Source: Blautia hansenii DSM 20583 (lineage in GTDB: Bacteria; Bacillota; Clostridia; Lachnospirales; Lachnospiraceae). From it: 64,000 nt of DNA. Each line of letters starts with the position of its first letter. Position 1 is the stretch's first letter. The position numbers and the translations under genes were made by a program. The stretch is from assembly GCF_002222595.2 (NCBI RefSeq), contig NZ_CP022413.2:1876001-1940000 (forward strand), read 5' to 3'. Below are positions 8,301-16,553 of the stretch, one piece after another. Below the pieces are notes generated by a model, which saw nothing but the letters and a program-made list of their open reading frames with translations, was not told the DNA's origin and did not search any database.

Positions 8301-8493
8301 TCAAATCAACTCCTTTGTTCTTTAAATATTCCAAAAGTATTTCATTTTCTTTTTGAAGCTGGTCAATTTTTTCTGCGCCAGCAGTGCAATATATATGAAT
8401 TGCATTTGATATTTTATCAGTCTCATCTAACGGAACATTGGTAAGCGGAAACATATTTGCTAACCACCTAAGACTTTTTGCTTCTTTACTCAT
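8284..8493 (-). CDS. Small hypothetical protein, coiled-coil tail
   Basis: 69 aa. The C-terminal half (EKIDQLQKENEILLEYLKNK) is a short leucine-rich coiled coil. It overlaps the recombinase start and may be an accessory or directionality factor, but nothing in the sequence proves that. Confidence 0.6.
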   Translation of the reverse strand: MSKEAKSLRWLANMFPLTNVPLDETDKISNAIHIYCTAGAEKIDQLQKENEILLEYLKNKGVDLNDRKI

Positions 8494-8509
8494 ATTATAT
8501 CACCATCCT

Positions 8510-8632
8510 CTACTCATGAAAACTGATAGCTCCAGCAATTGCAAATAATCCAGCAGCCACTAAAGCAACATCACTTGTTCCTCTGCTGAATACCCAACCG
8601 ATTAAAAGAAATAGCATTATTACATACCCCAT
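8510..8632 (-). CDS. Tiny membrane protein
   Basis: 40 aa: MGYVIMLFLLIGW, a short polar turn, then an alanine/glycine-rich hydrophobic helix. Probably two membrane passes or a hairpin. It starts 3 bases after the stop of the next upstream gene, so it sits inside the operon. Confidence 0.55.
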   Translation of the reverse strand: MGYVIMLFLLIGWVFSRGTSDVALVAAGLFAIAGAISFHE

Positions 8633-8634
8633 AT

Positions 8635-8835
8635 CTATTCAACCTCCTCTGCGTTATTTAAATAGCTGAGGATTGTAAGAAAATTATCAATCCTTCCCAT
8701 TGCCTTATATAAATTTTTATCTTCAATCCTATTACATGCTTGACTGATATCAGCTCTTACATCTTTCAAGCACTCTATAAGCATATCTTTTGGCTCTTTT
8801 TTCGGTTCAGAAATTCCCTGATAACTTATATGCAT
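8635..8835 (-). CDS. Small hypothetical helical protein
   Basis: 66 aa from the ATG at 8835 (MHISYQG), chosen because GAGG lies 9 bases upstream; an ATG five codons earlier has no RBS. Charged and helical. It follows the stop of the preceding gene by four bases. Confidence 0.6.
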   Translation of the reverse strand: MHISYQGISEPKKEPKDMLIECLKDVRADISQACNRIEDKNLYKAMGRIDNFLTILSYLNNAEEVE

Positions 8836-8839
8836 GTTT

Positions 8840-9124
8840 TTATTCCTCATCTTTCTTCATCTGCTCTAGTGCTTTTTCTGCTTCTTCTTTTGTTGTGTAA
8901 AATCTATCACACTTCAACAAATCAGGTCTAATCCATGTTTCTGACACTGCACTTCGCGAATGTCCACATTCTGAACATAAAACTGTAGTTTCGATGGTAA
9001 AAGCGTGTATCAGCAATTCTTCTCGTTCATCGTAGTCTTCATAAAATCTCAGTCTATCTAGCACTTCTTTAATCGTAACATCTGTTCTTGCTTCACCAGT
9101 TCCACTAATTGTCAGTCTTTTCAT
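8840..9124 (-). CDS. Hypothetical phage-type protein with CxxC knuckle
   Basis: 94 aa. The middle part contains LCSECGHSRS, half a zinc ribbon, and the C-terminus is a charged helix (TTKEEAEKALEQMKK). This layout is common among small accessory proteins of Firmicutes phages. Start supported by GGTGG. Confidence 0.6.
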   Translation of the reverse strand: MKRLTISGTGEARTDVTIKEVLDRLRFYEDYDEREELLIHAFTIETTVLCSECGHSRSAVSETWIRPDLLKCDRFYTTKEEAEKALEQMKKDEE

Positions 9125-9384
9125 TTCTCAATACCACCCTTTCGTACAATTTCAATTGCTTCATCAATACTTATTCTATCGTCTGCAATATTGTTTAACC
9201 GATAACACGACATTCTGGTTTTTGCTTTCTGTAACTGCTCTATAACCTTATCTACATCATAAGCAGTCGGCTCTTTTTGTACTTCGTCAATCATTTCCAT
9301 GAGAGAATATTGTCCAAATTGTGTATCATATTCTTTAACAATTGATCGAATTAACGCCTGTCTACTAATTAAATCACTACTCAT
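9121..9384 (-). CDS. Small phage protein (SDLISRQALI type)
   Basis: 87 aa from the ATG at 9384 (MSSDLISRQALI), preceded by AAAGGA; an in-frame upstream ATG lacks an RBS. The pattern DLISRQALI...PTAYDVDKVIEQL is recurrent in Clostridia phage small proteins of unknown role. Confidence 0.65.
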   Translation of the reverse strand: MSSDLISRQALIRSIVKEYDTQFGQYSLMEMIDEVQKEPTAYDVDKVIEQLQKAKTRMSCYRLNNIADDRISIDEAIEIVRKGGIEK

Positions 9385-9388
9385 AATC

Positions 9389-9739
9389 TTATTTTCCTTT
9401 ATATCTTTTTGGAAGCGGCTGCCATGCAATTACCCCTTTTACTTTGTCATCACTTACATCTGTCCATTCTTCTCCATCCCAAAAAGCAGAGAATGGGGTT
9501 ATTATATTATTTGTTTGAACAATATACGAATCTTCTCCAAATACAGGTTTTTCAGGCAACCTCTCACTGCATGGTATCCAATCACTTTTGCTACCATCAT
9601 CCATGTGAGAACGAATGATCTCTTCTATCCTGCTTGCTCGCACATATCCATCCACTTCCATATCACCCATATAAATAGGCGCATCTTCTTGAAATGTTGC
9701 TTCTTTTATCTCTTCCAAAATCTTCTCTAGTACGTTCAT
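9389..9739 (-). CDS. DUF551 domain protein
   Basis: 116 aa from the ATG at 9739 (MNVLEKILEEI), with GAGGG upstream. The C-terminal half has the DUF551 signature: WIPCSERLPEKP, then a FWDGEEW core, then VIAWQPLPKRY. DUF551 proteins are phage accessory proteins of unknown biochemical role. Confidence 0.8.
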   Translation of the reverse strand: MNVLEKILEEIKEATFQEDAPIYMGDMEVDGYVRASRIEEIIRSHMDDGSKSDWIPCSERLPEKPVFGEDSYIVQTNNIITPFSAFWDGEEWTDVSDDKVKGVIAWQPLPKRYKGK

Positions 9740-9740
9740 G

Positions 9741-9905
9741 TTATCCCTCTTTTCTTGATATCCTGTTAAATTCCTCTCTAAATCTTTCAACAACCCACGT
9801 TTTTTCATAGTCATGTTCATCTGCAAATTCTTGAATATCTTGCATCACATGTTCTGCAAGGCTTCTCATTTCCTTTACAGCTTGGTTATAAATTGCATCA
9901 CCCAT
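9741..9905 (-). CDS. Small phage protein, helical
   Basis: 54 aa, MGDAIYNQAVKEM...WVVERFREEFNRI, in a different frame from its neighbours and preceded by GGAGG. Its ATG overlaps the stop of the gene upstream (TGATG). The pattern of a charged helix ending in a WVxERFREEF motif recurs in Firmicutes phages. Confidence 0.6.
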   Translation of the reverse strand: MGDAIYNQAVKEMRSLAEHVMQDIQEFADEHDYEKTWVVERFREEFNRISRKEG

Positions 9906-10141
9906 CACTCTACCTCCATGAACTCAAAATACTCTACTAAATGCTCTTTTGTGATTTCTAACCATGAGCCATCATCTACAGCGTCAAGATGAACATGGTC
10001 TTTCCCACCAATTATCATGTACTCACTTTCATTTAATTCGTAAATTTTCCCTTCTTCAATTACCATTCCATCGTTTATCAAAAATCCATCATTGTCGTAT
10101 TTATCTACATAAAAAGACTTCTTGCATTTATATTTTTTCAT
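9905..10141 (-). CDS. Small hypothetical protein, beta-rich
   Basis: 78 aa; KKSFYVDKYDNDGF, EEGKIYELNES and WLEITKEHLVEYFE suggest a small SH3/OB-like barrel found in many phage accessory proteins. It overlaps both neighbours by a few bases. Confidence 0.6.
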   Translation of the reverse strand: MKKYKCKKSFYVDKYDNDGFLINDGMVIEEGKIYELNESEYMIIGGKDHVHLDAVDDGSWLEITKEHLVEYFEFMEVE

Positions 10142-10467
10142 TTACTCAACCGTTTCCTTTCTTCTTCCCAGTCAAAAGCAGCGCACGCAATACAGTGTTT
10201 GCATTGTTCACCAATCCCCAAGCAAGCACCGTTCTTGTCTTTTTCTACGCATCCATACCTCTTTTGTAGATTGCATTTTTCTATACGTTTCTTTATTCGA
10301 CACTGTTTGCACACTACCTTTTTTCCTACTGTGCAACCCATTAATCTTGCATAATATCCCGCCCATATTTTACTCACTCCATCATTTCTTGTGCTATTCC
10401 ATCCTATAACTTTTTCTCCGCATACATCACAGTAAACTTCTGTTATTACTTCTCTATAAATAGACAT
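10138..10467 (-). CDS. Cysteine-rich zinc-binding protein
   Basis: 109 aa with CDVCG, CKQC, CNLQKRYGC and CKHCIACAAF, about ten cysteines that could hold two zinc ions. The role is unknown. It starts immediately after the stop of the broken gene upstream (TAAATG). Confidence 0.65.
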   Translation of the reverse strand: MSIYREVITEVYCDVCGEKVIGWNSTRNDGVSKIWAGYYARLMGCTVGKKVVCKQCRIKKRIEKCNLQKRYGCVEKDKNGACLGIGEQCKHCIACAAFDWEEERKRLSK

Positions 10468-10640
10468 TTATTTCACTCTCCTATTCCATACTTCGATTGC
10501 TTCTTCTGATTTGTTGTAATTTGGTGAACACATCTCGCATTTTGCACATTACACTCTGTATTTGCTAATGTAATTAAACGATTTGTATATTTTAGCTTCC
10601 CCACCGCAAAACGGGTATTTCTTTGGTTCGTCTATATTTC
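10468..10640 (-). pseudogene. Broken Lar-like (restriction alleviation) zinc-ribbon gene
   Basis: One frame encodes PFCGGEAKIYKSFNYISKYRV and then stops; the next frame continues with CAKCEMCSPNYNKSEEAIEVWNRRVK up to 10468. Together they form the Lar-type treble-clef pattern (PFCGG, CxxC, then AIExWNRR). The break is near GAGTGTAATG. No start codon exists between an in-frame TAG and the first motif, so both the start and the frame are damaged. Confidence 0.6.
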
Positions 10641-10670
10641 TTTCACCTTTCTAAGTCTAATTCAACTCAT

Positions 10671-10958
10671 TTATTCCGACCAATCAAGTTTCTGTCCGCA
10701 CTGCGGGCAATAAACGTAATCATCATAGTCAACTTCATAGTATCCCTCACAACTCGGACATATCCACGTGTCATACACAAATGTTCCATTAGGAGCGTAT
10801 CCATCTCCTTCAAAGTTAGGTTTCCTCGGCAACTGCTTTTCAAGTGCTTCGATTATTAAATCACACTGTCCAGAAGTAATATCAAATCCCATTGCAGAAG
10901 ACATTAAAACTATTTCCTTAAAATCTTCTATCACTTCTCTAACTTTCTTTTCGTCCAT
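10671..10958 (-). CDS. Zinc-ribbon phage protein
   Basis: 95 aa. The helical N-terminus ends in LEKQLPRKP, followed by FEGDGYAPNGTFVYDTWICP and a four-Cys ribbon (CPSC...CPQCGQ). This helix-plus-ribbon arrangement is common in Lachnospiraceae phages, usually unannotated. Confidence 0.75.
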   Translation of the reverse strand: MDEKKVREVIEDFKEIVLMSSAMGFDITSGQCDLIIEALEKQLPRKPNFEGDGYAPNGTFVYDTWICPSCEGYYEVDYDDYVYCPQCGQKLDWSE

Positions 10959-11703
10959 CTTCCATCACCTTCTCATACGCTTTCTTTACTTCGTCTTTGC
11001 TATAGTTAGCAAAATTACAACTCATTCCACTTGGTATAACACACGTATTGCATTTAGCTTTTCTACAATATTTGCAAATAACTCCAATCATTTCTTCCAC
11101 ACTCGGCTCAAACTCAACCCTCTCTCCAGTCAGCTCTTCCAACTTCTTTTGCATTTCATCAACAGTCATGTGTTTGACTTCAATACGTTCCCAGATGAGT
11201 TTAAGGTTATCATCATCAAGAATATAATTAAATGTCATAGCTTCTTTTATTTTGAAAATTTTTACAATTGTATGGTCCATAAATTTAATATTTTCTAAAT
11301 TTTCCCGGAATGAGTCTAACGTTAAAAATCCGTCTTCACCTATCAACATATTTGCAATAACAAGCCTTCTTTTTCCATTTTTGTATTCAACAACCATACC
11401 GTCTTTTAAATCTGCCTTTGTAAATTCTTTATTTCCAACTCCCATGTAATCACTCCACTCTAAAATTCTATAACCTATTTGTTCATAAAAATCATATCCG
11501 CCATACAAACAACTATTGCTGTAGCACGTTTTACCAAGATATTTATTATAGTTTATATTTTCCAAATAACTATCACCATCACCCCACTTCATCCCATGCT
11601 CATGCATCTGATTACAGAAATCTTTTGCTTCCTCCTCTGTTTTACAATGCACTGCAATCTTGTTATTTTTATATTTAAATTCTTCCCAGTTAAATTTTTT
11701 CAT
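10939..11703 (-). CDS. Hypothetical protein, multi-domain
   Basis: 254 aa. The N-terminal part resembles small phage domains that read cell or virion state (CKTEEEAKDFCNQMHEHGMKW), the middle has KNGKRRLVIANMLIGEDGF (beta), and the C-terminus is a Cys-rich patch (CKYCRKAKCNTC). Function not recognised. Confidence 0.6.
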   Translation of the reverse strand: MKKFNWEEFKYKNNKIAVHCKTEEEAKDFCNQMHEHGMKWGDGDSYLENINYNKYLGKTCYSNSCLYGGYDFYEQIGYRILEWSDYMGVGNKEFTKADLKDGMVVEYKNGKRRLVIANMLIGEDGFLTLDSFRENLENIKFMDHTIVKIFKIKEAMTFNYILDDDNLKLIWERIEVKHMTVDEMQKKLEELTGERVEFEPSVEEMIGVICKYCRKAKCNTCVIPSGMSCNFANYSKDEVKKAYEKVMEDGRKES

Positions 11704-12025
11704 TTACATATTCCTCCTTCTCAATCATTGCATCAATACAATCAACCAATTCCTTCCATGTGTACTTTTTCTCAATGCCAAAATCTGTATCATTGTTGTA
11801 TCTCAACGTGATTCCTTTAGCATTTGTATCTCCTCTTGTTAGCAAATTTGCTTCTGTTGAAGAAAAACTAAATCCTCCTACTCCAAATTCATTTTTCAGA
11901 AAATCCACCCTATCTTTTTTATTTTTGTTTTCCTGAAAGAATTTTAGAATTCTCTTTTCTCCGTTTACAAAACCTGTTCCTCTTTTTGCAAATTCTTCCA
12001 AAGGATTAAAATTATTCTGACACAT
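11690..12025 (-). CDS. Hypothetical protein related to the KADFLKxEYGIGG domain
   Basis: 111 aa, start at 12025 (MCQNNF) because GGAGG precedes it. Contains RILKFFQENKNKKDRVDFLK, similar to the segment seen in LtrC-type conjugative and phage proteins (KADFLKKEYGIGG), followed by GVGGFSFSSTEANLL. Role unknown. Confidence 0.55.
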   Translation of the reverse strand: MCQNNFNPLEEFAKRGTGFVNGEKRILKFFQENKNKKDRVDFLKNEFGVGGFSFSSTEANLLTRGDTNAKGITLRYNNDTDFGIEKKYTWKELVDCIDAMIEKEEYVNEKI

Positions 12026-12037
12026 ATTTTCCTCCAT

Positions 12038-12059
12038 AAAAAATAGCAGCCTAAGCTGC
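12038..12059 (-). terminator. Rho-independent terminator
   Basis: Minus-strand hairpin GCAGC-TTAG-GCTGC followed by TATTTTTT, placed 6 bases after the DUF262 gene stop and before the next gene's RBS. Confidence 0.75.
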
Positions 12060-12064
12060 GTTAA

Positions 12065-13117
12065 TTACATTTCAATGTTTTCAATTTTGTCGAAAAACTC
12101 TTCAAAGTTTTTCTCTAAAGCTCTATGTCTTTTCTGGATATTTTCATTTTTTGCCGAACCAGCTTGAGATGCAAGATTATATTCATCTGAAATACTAGCT
12201 CCGTCAGTTGAAGAAAAGAACTTCATTATCCAATCCGTAAATATGTCTGCATTTAGATTTTCTTCTACTGCCTTTTTCACAAATGGTATAAGTGATACTA
12301 AATGTGTTTCTTTATATATCTTCTTAGCAATCTTTGCACTAGCCTTATCCGTATCACTGGCAATAGAATCGTGTACATATTCTATTAAATCAAATACATC
12401 TATCAATTTCTTTTTCTCTTCCTCAGTAATTCTAAGCTTTTCAATTACTGGATTAAAATGTTTTCCTTCAAAAGAAACTTCATCTAATGGCTCGTAAATC
12501 ATTAAATACATTTTCACGATAATTGGAACATACTTCTTTGCATGATAAGCTTTCTTATTCATCATTTCATGAAAAATTTCGTGTTCACCAATTTCCATAA
12601 TATTCTCAATATCTTCACAATTAGCAATATTTCTTTCTTTAGTTGACAATGGTTTTCCGTTATTTAAACGCTTGAACATTTCTCTCACTTCTTCCGGCGT
12701 AATATCATCGAAATAATAAATTGTAAAGTTAAATGTATTTATTATCTCTTGAATTTCTTCAGGCAATTCTGAAAATCGAAGACCATTCAATTGATAAGTT
12801 TTCATTTCTCCTGTTACTTCATCAATGATAACAATATCATTTAATCCAGTAAGAGCAAATTCATCATGAAGAAGCTTATTGATAGTCAATAATCTTTGTT
12901 GTCCTTCCAGAATATCATAGATTTTTTCATCTCCTCTCTTGGCGTAAATTGGAGGTACAGGATATCCCGTAATCATAGAGTCGATAAGATAAGACCTCCT
13001 TGCTGTTTCCCATACATCTCCTCTTTGCACAACATTGTCAAAAGTAACTTTTTCATTATCAATCATCTTTGATATTTGTTTACTGTTCCATGTAATATTT
13101 GCTTTTCTTAAACTCAT
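12065..13117 (-). CDS. DUF262 (GmrS-type) domain protein
   Basis: 350 aa. The N-terminus has the DUF262/ParB-like nuclease-fold signature: VVQRGDVWETARRSYLIDSM, VPPIY and DILEGQQRLLTINKL. The DGQQR-like motif is the nucleotide-binding and hydrolysis site in GmrSD-type modification-dependent enzymes and in BrxU. The second half is helical. There is no GmrD HNH (DUF1524) domain, so it may be a regulator or a defence/anti-defence component acting alone. RBS GGAGG. Confidence 0.8.
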   Translation of the reverse strand: MSLRKANITWNSKQISKMIDNEKVTFDNVVQRGDVWETARRSYLIDSMITGYPVPPIYAKRGDEKIYDILEGQQRLLTINKLLHDEFALTGLNDIVIIDEVTGEMKTYQLNGLRFSELPEEIQEIINTFNFTIYYFDDITPEEVREMFKRLNNGKPLSTKERNIANCEDIENIMEIGEHEIFHEMMNKKAYHAKKYVPIIVKMYLMIYEPLDEVSFEGKHFNPVIEKLRITEEEKKKLIDVFDLIEYVHDSIASDTDKASAKIAKKIYKETHLVSLIPFVKKAVEENLNADIFTDWIMKFFSSTDGASISDEYNLASQAGSAKNENIQKRHRALEKNFEEFFDKIENIEM

Positions 13118-13182
13118 AATATATCCTCCTAAATTCTATTTACTATGTATTTTCACTCTTTGTTCCACTGTAAGTATTAAAT

Positions 13183-13842
13183 TTAAATATTGTATCCTGC
13201 ATGTTCTAAAAGAATATTAATTATATTCTCTGCTTCTGTTTGAAGCTGCTGGAAATGAGCGACAACATCCATAGGATATCTCGGAGCAGAACCAGTCTCA
13301 TTGATATATGCCATCACTGCATAATCCCAACTGTATTTTCCTTGTACTTGAGTAAGGATTAAGTGATATAACTGTTTTCTGCTTGTATCATATATCTCAC
13401 ATAAAGCATCAATACGAAGTTTCATTTTATCGTACCAGTTACCAAGAGGAGGAATTTGGGTTACACTACCGACTACAGTTGGAATAATAGTGTTATTTTT
13501 ATTAGCTTCGTATTTTCCTGTTTTGTGGACTGATGGAAGTACCTCGCTCGTTACCCAGTGTTTAAACTCTTTAGCAGATTTTAGCTTGCTGCCGAAGATA
13601 AGAGCATATAGACCTGACTCGTTAATAATAGTCATATTTTGTTTTCCACCGGGAGTCATCATTTCAGTGACACCTTTATCTTCATCATCTACATGATTCG
13701 CAATCGCATTGTTAAGGGATTTTCCTTCACCATATCCAAGTGCTCTTGCTACATCCTTTCCAACAAACCAAGGTTCTCCATCAATCATCACTATTCTCAC
13801 TTGTCCAAATTCTTTGTTTTCAAAAATTTTTAATTCACTCAT
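13183..13842 (-). CDS. BRO-family phage antirepressor
   Basis: 219 aa from the ATG at 13842 (MSELKIF), 8 bases after GGAG. The Bro-N domain is complete: FGQVRIVMIDGEPWFVGKDV, ALGY, then INESGLYALIFGS and AKEFKHWVTSEVLPS. BRO proteins bind DNA and relieve phage repression or modulate early transcription. The C-terminal 90 residues form a separate helical domain that I do not recognise. Confidence 0.9.
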   Translation of the reverse strand: MSELKIFENKEFGQVRIVMIDGEPWFVGKDVARALGYGEGKSLNNAIANHVDDEDKGVTEMMTPGGKQNMTIINESGLYALIFGSKLKSAKEFKHWVTSEVLPSVHKTGKYEANKNNTIIPTVVGSVTQIPPLGNWYDKMKLRIDALCEIYDTSRKQLYHLILTQVQGKYSWDYAVMAYINETGSAPRYPMDVVAHFQQLQTEAENIINILLEHAGYNI

Positions 13843-13895
13843 GTTCATTTCTCCTTTTTAATGTTTTTATTTAAACGCTCACATAGGAACGCTTT

Positions 13896-14831
13896 TTACT
13901 GACTTAATAACTTCCTCTCTAAGTTCTGCATTTCGTCAGAAGAATATCCTCTCCCTTTGAAGTTGTTAAATTTGTTCTTCTTTTCAGCATTTCCCCCTTT
14001 AAAATCAAAGCTTTTGTCGTATTTCCCTTCCAGTACCGCACTCATGTTATCTTCCTGAATGATCCAGTCAAACGTTGGTTTCCATTGACCGTCTTTCAGA
14101 CTGTTAAAATATTCAGACTCATCAACTCTACGGAAAGCTTTTTCAAAATCTGATATTATAAACCCATTATCTAACAATGTATTGATAAAACGCTTTCTCT
14201 TGTTTGTCATCCTCTCTACTGGCTGAAGTTTTATACAAATATTGTTATATAAATTTTGTATCTCAACGTATATTCCAGATGGAGGTATATATGTATGCTG
14301 TTGTTTAACAGTTTCTATTGTTGCTGTTGCTATAGGTGGAGGCAAAGCCTCACCCTTATTTTCCTTATTTGGTAACAACAACTCTTTACTACTCTCTACT
14401 ACACTACACTGTACTGTACTCGACTGTGGAAACATTTTGGAAACATTTTGGTTCCACTTATTTTCTAATCTAGTAACAGCTTGCTCTGCATCAAAAGTAT
14501 ATGCTCCATTCTTTTTCAAATACAGCATACTTCCTTCTTCCTGATAAGCCGTCTCTACATATCTATCACCTTTCAATGTATTGTGCATTCTCCAATGTTT
14601 TACGACCACAACACCAGAGTCAAATTTAATCAAAAACCCTTTATATATAAGCAAATTCAGGTCATCATCCGAAGCACCTACAAATCTCTGTACTCCTTTT
14701 GGATTACCAATAAATCCATCATCATCAGCTTCTAAATTCAAATGAAAATATAAAGCTTGAGTGCTTAATGGCATAGATGTAAACGCATCAGATTTTATCA
14801 ATTTAATATTGAACATCCTTTTTGCTGCCAT
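13896..14831 (-). CDS. Phage replisome organizer / replication initiator
   Basis: 311 aa. The first 110 residues match phage replisome organizers (winged helix): MFNIKLIKSDAF, MPLSTQALYFHL, DDGFIGNPKGVQR, LIYKGFLIKF and VVVKHWRMHN. The C-terminus has a DnaD-like segment (DESEYFNSLKDGQWKPTFDWI). Such proteins bind origin repeats and load helicase. An array of direct repeats and palindromes lies just upstream and may be its binding site. Confidence 0.88.
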   Translation of the reverse strand: MAAKRMFNIKLIKSDAFTSMPLSTQALYFHLNLEADDDGFIGNPKGVQRFVGASDDDLNLLIYKGFLIKFDSGVVVVKHWRMHNTLKGDRYVETAYQEEGSMLYLKKNGAYTFDAEQAVTRLENKWNQNVSKMFPQSSTVQCSVVESSKELLLPNKENKGEALPPPIATATIETVKQQHTYIPPSGIYVEIQNLYNNICIKLQPVERMTNKRKRFINTLLDNGFIISDFEKAFRRVDESEYFNSLKDGQWKPTFDWIIQEDNMSAVLEGKYDKSFDFKGGNAEKKNKFNNFKGRGYSSDEMQNLERKLLSQ

Positions 14832-14842
14832 TATCTTTATCT

Positions 14843-14966
14843 CCTTATTTTTCTTATTTCTCTTATTTGAGCAAAATAAAAATAAGCTAATTAGCTTATT
14901 TAAGAAATGCTAATTAGCTTATTTAAAATCCTTATTTTTCTTATTTAAGGTCTTATTTTCCCTTAT
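14843..14966. repeat. Iteron-like CTTATTT array with two palindromes
   Basis: About nine copies of CTTATTT or close variants. Two 18-bp direct repeats (14886-14903 and 14909-14926) start with GCTAATTAGC; the first extends to the perfect palindrome AATAAGCTAATTAGCTTATT (14881-14900). It is immediately upstream of the replisome organizer, so it is a candidate origin or autoregulatory operator. Confidence 0.6.
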
Positions 14967-14968
14967 CT

Positions 14969-15070
14969 CTATTTCTTAGTACACTTATAAATTAAATAAA
15001 TCACCAATATAAATGGAGTCAAAAAACCTAACTCATAAGGTAAGCCTAAAACTACCGGATAAAATGACAT
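14969..15070 (-). CDS. Tiny membrane protein
   Basis: 33 aa, one hydrophobic helix (FLTPFILVIYLIY) with a basic C-terminus (KCTKK). Strong RBS GGAGGAG at 8 bases supports translation. Confidence 0.55.
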   Translation of the reverse strand: MSFYPVVLGLPYELGFLTPFILVIYLIYKCTKK

Positions 15071-15084
15071 AACTTTCTCCTCCT

Positions 15085-15351
15085 TTAAAATATAATTTTT
15101 TCTTTACTTAAAATAGCGGTAATACCTAATGTACCTAAAATAAATACCCAAAATAATAATTCAGGTATTATTTTACTTAACTTCATTATACCATAAGAAA
15201 TGAACAAAAGCATTATTCCATAGCGTTTTTGCTCTCGCAAATCAATTTTCTTATGTTTCCTCATATTCTCTCTTATTTCTAAAAATTCTACATCTTCTAT
15301 AACACCTCCACTCTTTATATATTCATCTGGATCAAAGATTACATTATTCAT
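15085..15351 (-). CDS. Small membrane protein
   Basis: 88 aa from the ATG at 15351 (MNNVIFD). The soluble N-terminus with charged RENMRKHKKIDLREQKRYG is followed by two hydrophobic helices. It overlaps the end of the upstream gene. Confidence 0.55.
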   Translation of the reverse strand: MNNVIFDPDEYIKSGGVIEDVEFLEIRENMRKHKKIDLREQKRYGIMLLFISYGIMKLSKIIPELLFWVFILGTLGITAILSKEKIIF

Positions 15352-15664
15352 TCTTTTCACCTTTTTGACAATTATAACCAGAATCAGAAGTTGTTATATA
15401 GGTATCCTCTTCAAATGGATAATTAAATGCAGCATTAGCACACAATCTAAACTTAGGATAATCCCTACTTTGTATATATTCACAGTCGTCTATAACAACA
15501 ATGTCGTAAACTTCTGTTTGAATAACAACTTCCAACGTATCTTCTGAAATCCATTTTTCTCTGACTCTCGCTTCTTTTCCGTTAATGGATATAACTTTAA
15601 TATCATGACCGTCAACGCCCCACCATAGTCCAACCTGTAATTTATATTTTGCTTCTTTACACAT
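15344..15664 (-). CDS. Hypothetical protein
   Basis: 106 aa, acidic, beta-rich (DGHDIKVISINGKEARVREKW) with a Tyr/Phe-rich tail. No family recognised. It starts with MCKEAKYKLQVGLWWGVDG. Confidence 0.55.
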   Translation of the reverse strand: MCKEAKYKLQVGLWWGVDGHDIKVISINGKEARVREKWISEDTLEVVIQTEVYDIVVIDDCEYIQSRDYPKFRLCANAAFNYPFEEDTYITTSDSGYNCQKGEKNE

Positions 15665-15691
15665 ATTTAAAACCCCTTTTTCATTTGTAAT

Positions 15692-15718
15692 AAAAAAAGA
15701 TGATACCTAAGTATCACC
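15692..15718 (-). terminator. Rho-independent terminator
   Basis: Minus-strand hairpin TGATAC-TTAG-GTATCA followed by a run of seven T, 29 bases past the end of the gene at 15747. Confidence 0.7.
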
Positions 15719-15746
15719 TTTCTGTTTCGTTTTATTTTATCATCTT

Positions 15747-15974
15747 TTACATTAACCGATCTGCACTAACAATGTACGGAGCATTAAAATATTTCCCTTT
15801 AGCAGCTTGTATAAGCACCTTGTCCCTAAGAGACTCTGGAACAATTACTGTACCGCATTTTCCGCATTTGCACATAATGTCTACTTCCAGACCATCTTTT
15901 TCATTTGTGAATAGACTTAATCTATCACCTGTGCCAATAATTTTGTATCTATGCCGATGAAATATATTCCTCAT
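15747..15974 (-). CDS. Small zinc-knuckle protein
   Basis: 75 aa. CKCGKCGTVIVPESLRDKV looks like one half of a zinc ribbon; the rest is basic. Start MRNIFHRHRYKI. Role unknown. Confidence 0.55.
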   Translation of the reverse strand: MRNIFHRHRYKIIGTGDRLSLFTNEKDGLEVDIMCKCGKCGTVIVPESLRDKVLIQAAKGKYFNAPYIVSADRLM

Positions 15975-15986
15975 AATTGCACACTC

Positions 15987-16316
15987 CTATTCTTTCATAC
16001 GTGCATTATCAATTTTTTCTTTTATATCTTCGATACTATTGTACCAATCGCCACATTCAAGATATGGTAAATATACACCATATACACAATAGATTTTATT
16101 TCCCTTGTATTCCTCTACAAAATATTTATCCTCGTTTCTTTTCTTACATTCTTCAGAACACACTGGTTTATTTATCAATCTATTAACTATTTGAAATTCT
16201 CCATCCACTGTTTTTTTCTTAAAATTTCCAAACAATGTTGTTTTAGGACACTGTGAAAATTCTTTAAATCCAAAATTCTCAAACTCTTTACCACAAACAG
16301 GGCATTTCCATCTCAC
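15987..16316 (-). CDS. Zinc-ribbon hypothetical protein
   Basis: 109 aa. CPVCGKEF at the N-terminus and CSEECKKR about 40 residues later would form one zinc site. The C-terminal half has an aromatic GNKIYCVYGVYLPYLECGDWY segment. Confidence 0.55.
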   Translation of the reverse strand: MRWKCPVCGKEFENFGFKEFSQCPKTTLFGNFKKKTVDGEFQIVNRLINKPVCSEECKKRNEDKYFVEEYKGNKIYCVYGVYLPYLECGDWYNSIEDIKEKIDNARMKE

Positions 16317-16376
16317 TTTTTTAAGCCTCCTTATAAACAGTAGTTAGTTTAACCTGATATCTACAATATTACTATA

Positions 16377-16551
16377 TTAAAATATCCAATTTAATGATTT
16401 TTCTTTCACTTCCATTCTTCCCAATATAATACGTTCATCCTTCTTAGGTAAATATTCTAACAACGCAAGCTCATTGCTTGTTTCATTGTCTATTACAATA
16501 ATTTCCCTTGAAATAATTTTGTATCCTAATAAACCTATATTTCTTCAGCAT
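16377..16551 (-). pseudogene. Frameshifted small gene
   Basis: Frame 1 reads MLKKYRFI and then ends; the next frame carries on with GYKIISREIIVIDNETSNEL...SLNWIF to 16377. One extra base near TTTATTAGG would explain it. The second frame has no start codon of its own. The size (about 57 aa when joined) matches the neighbouring small genes. Confidence 0.4.
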
Positions 16552-16553
16552 AT

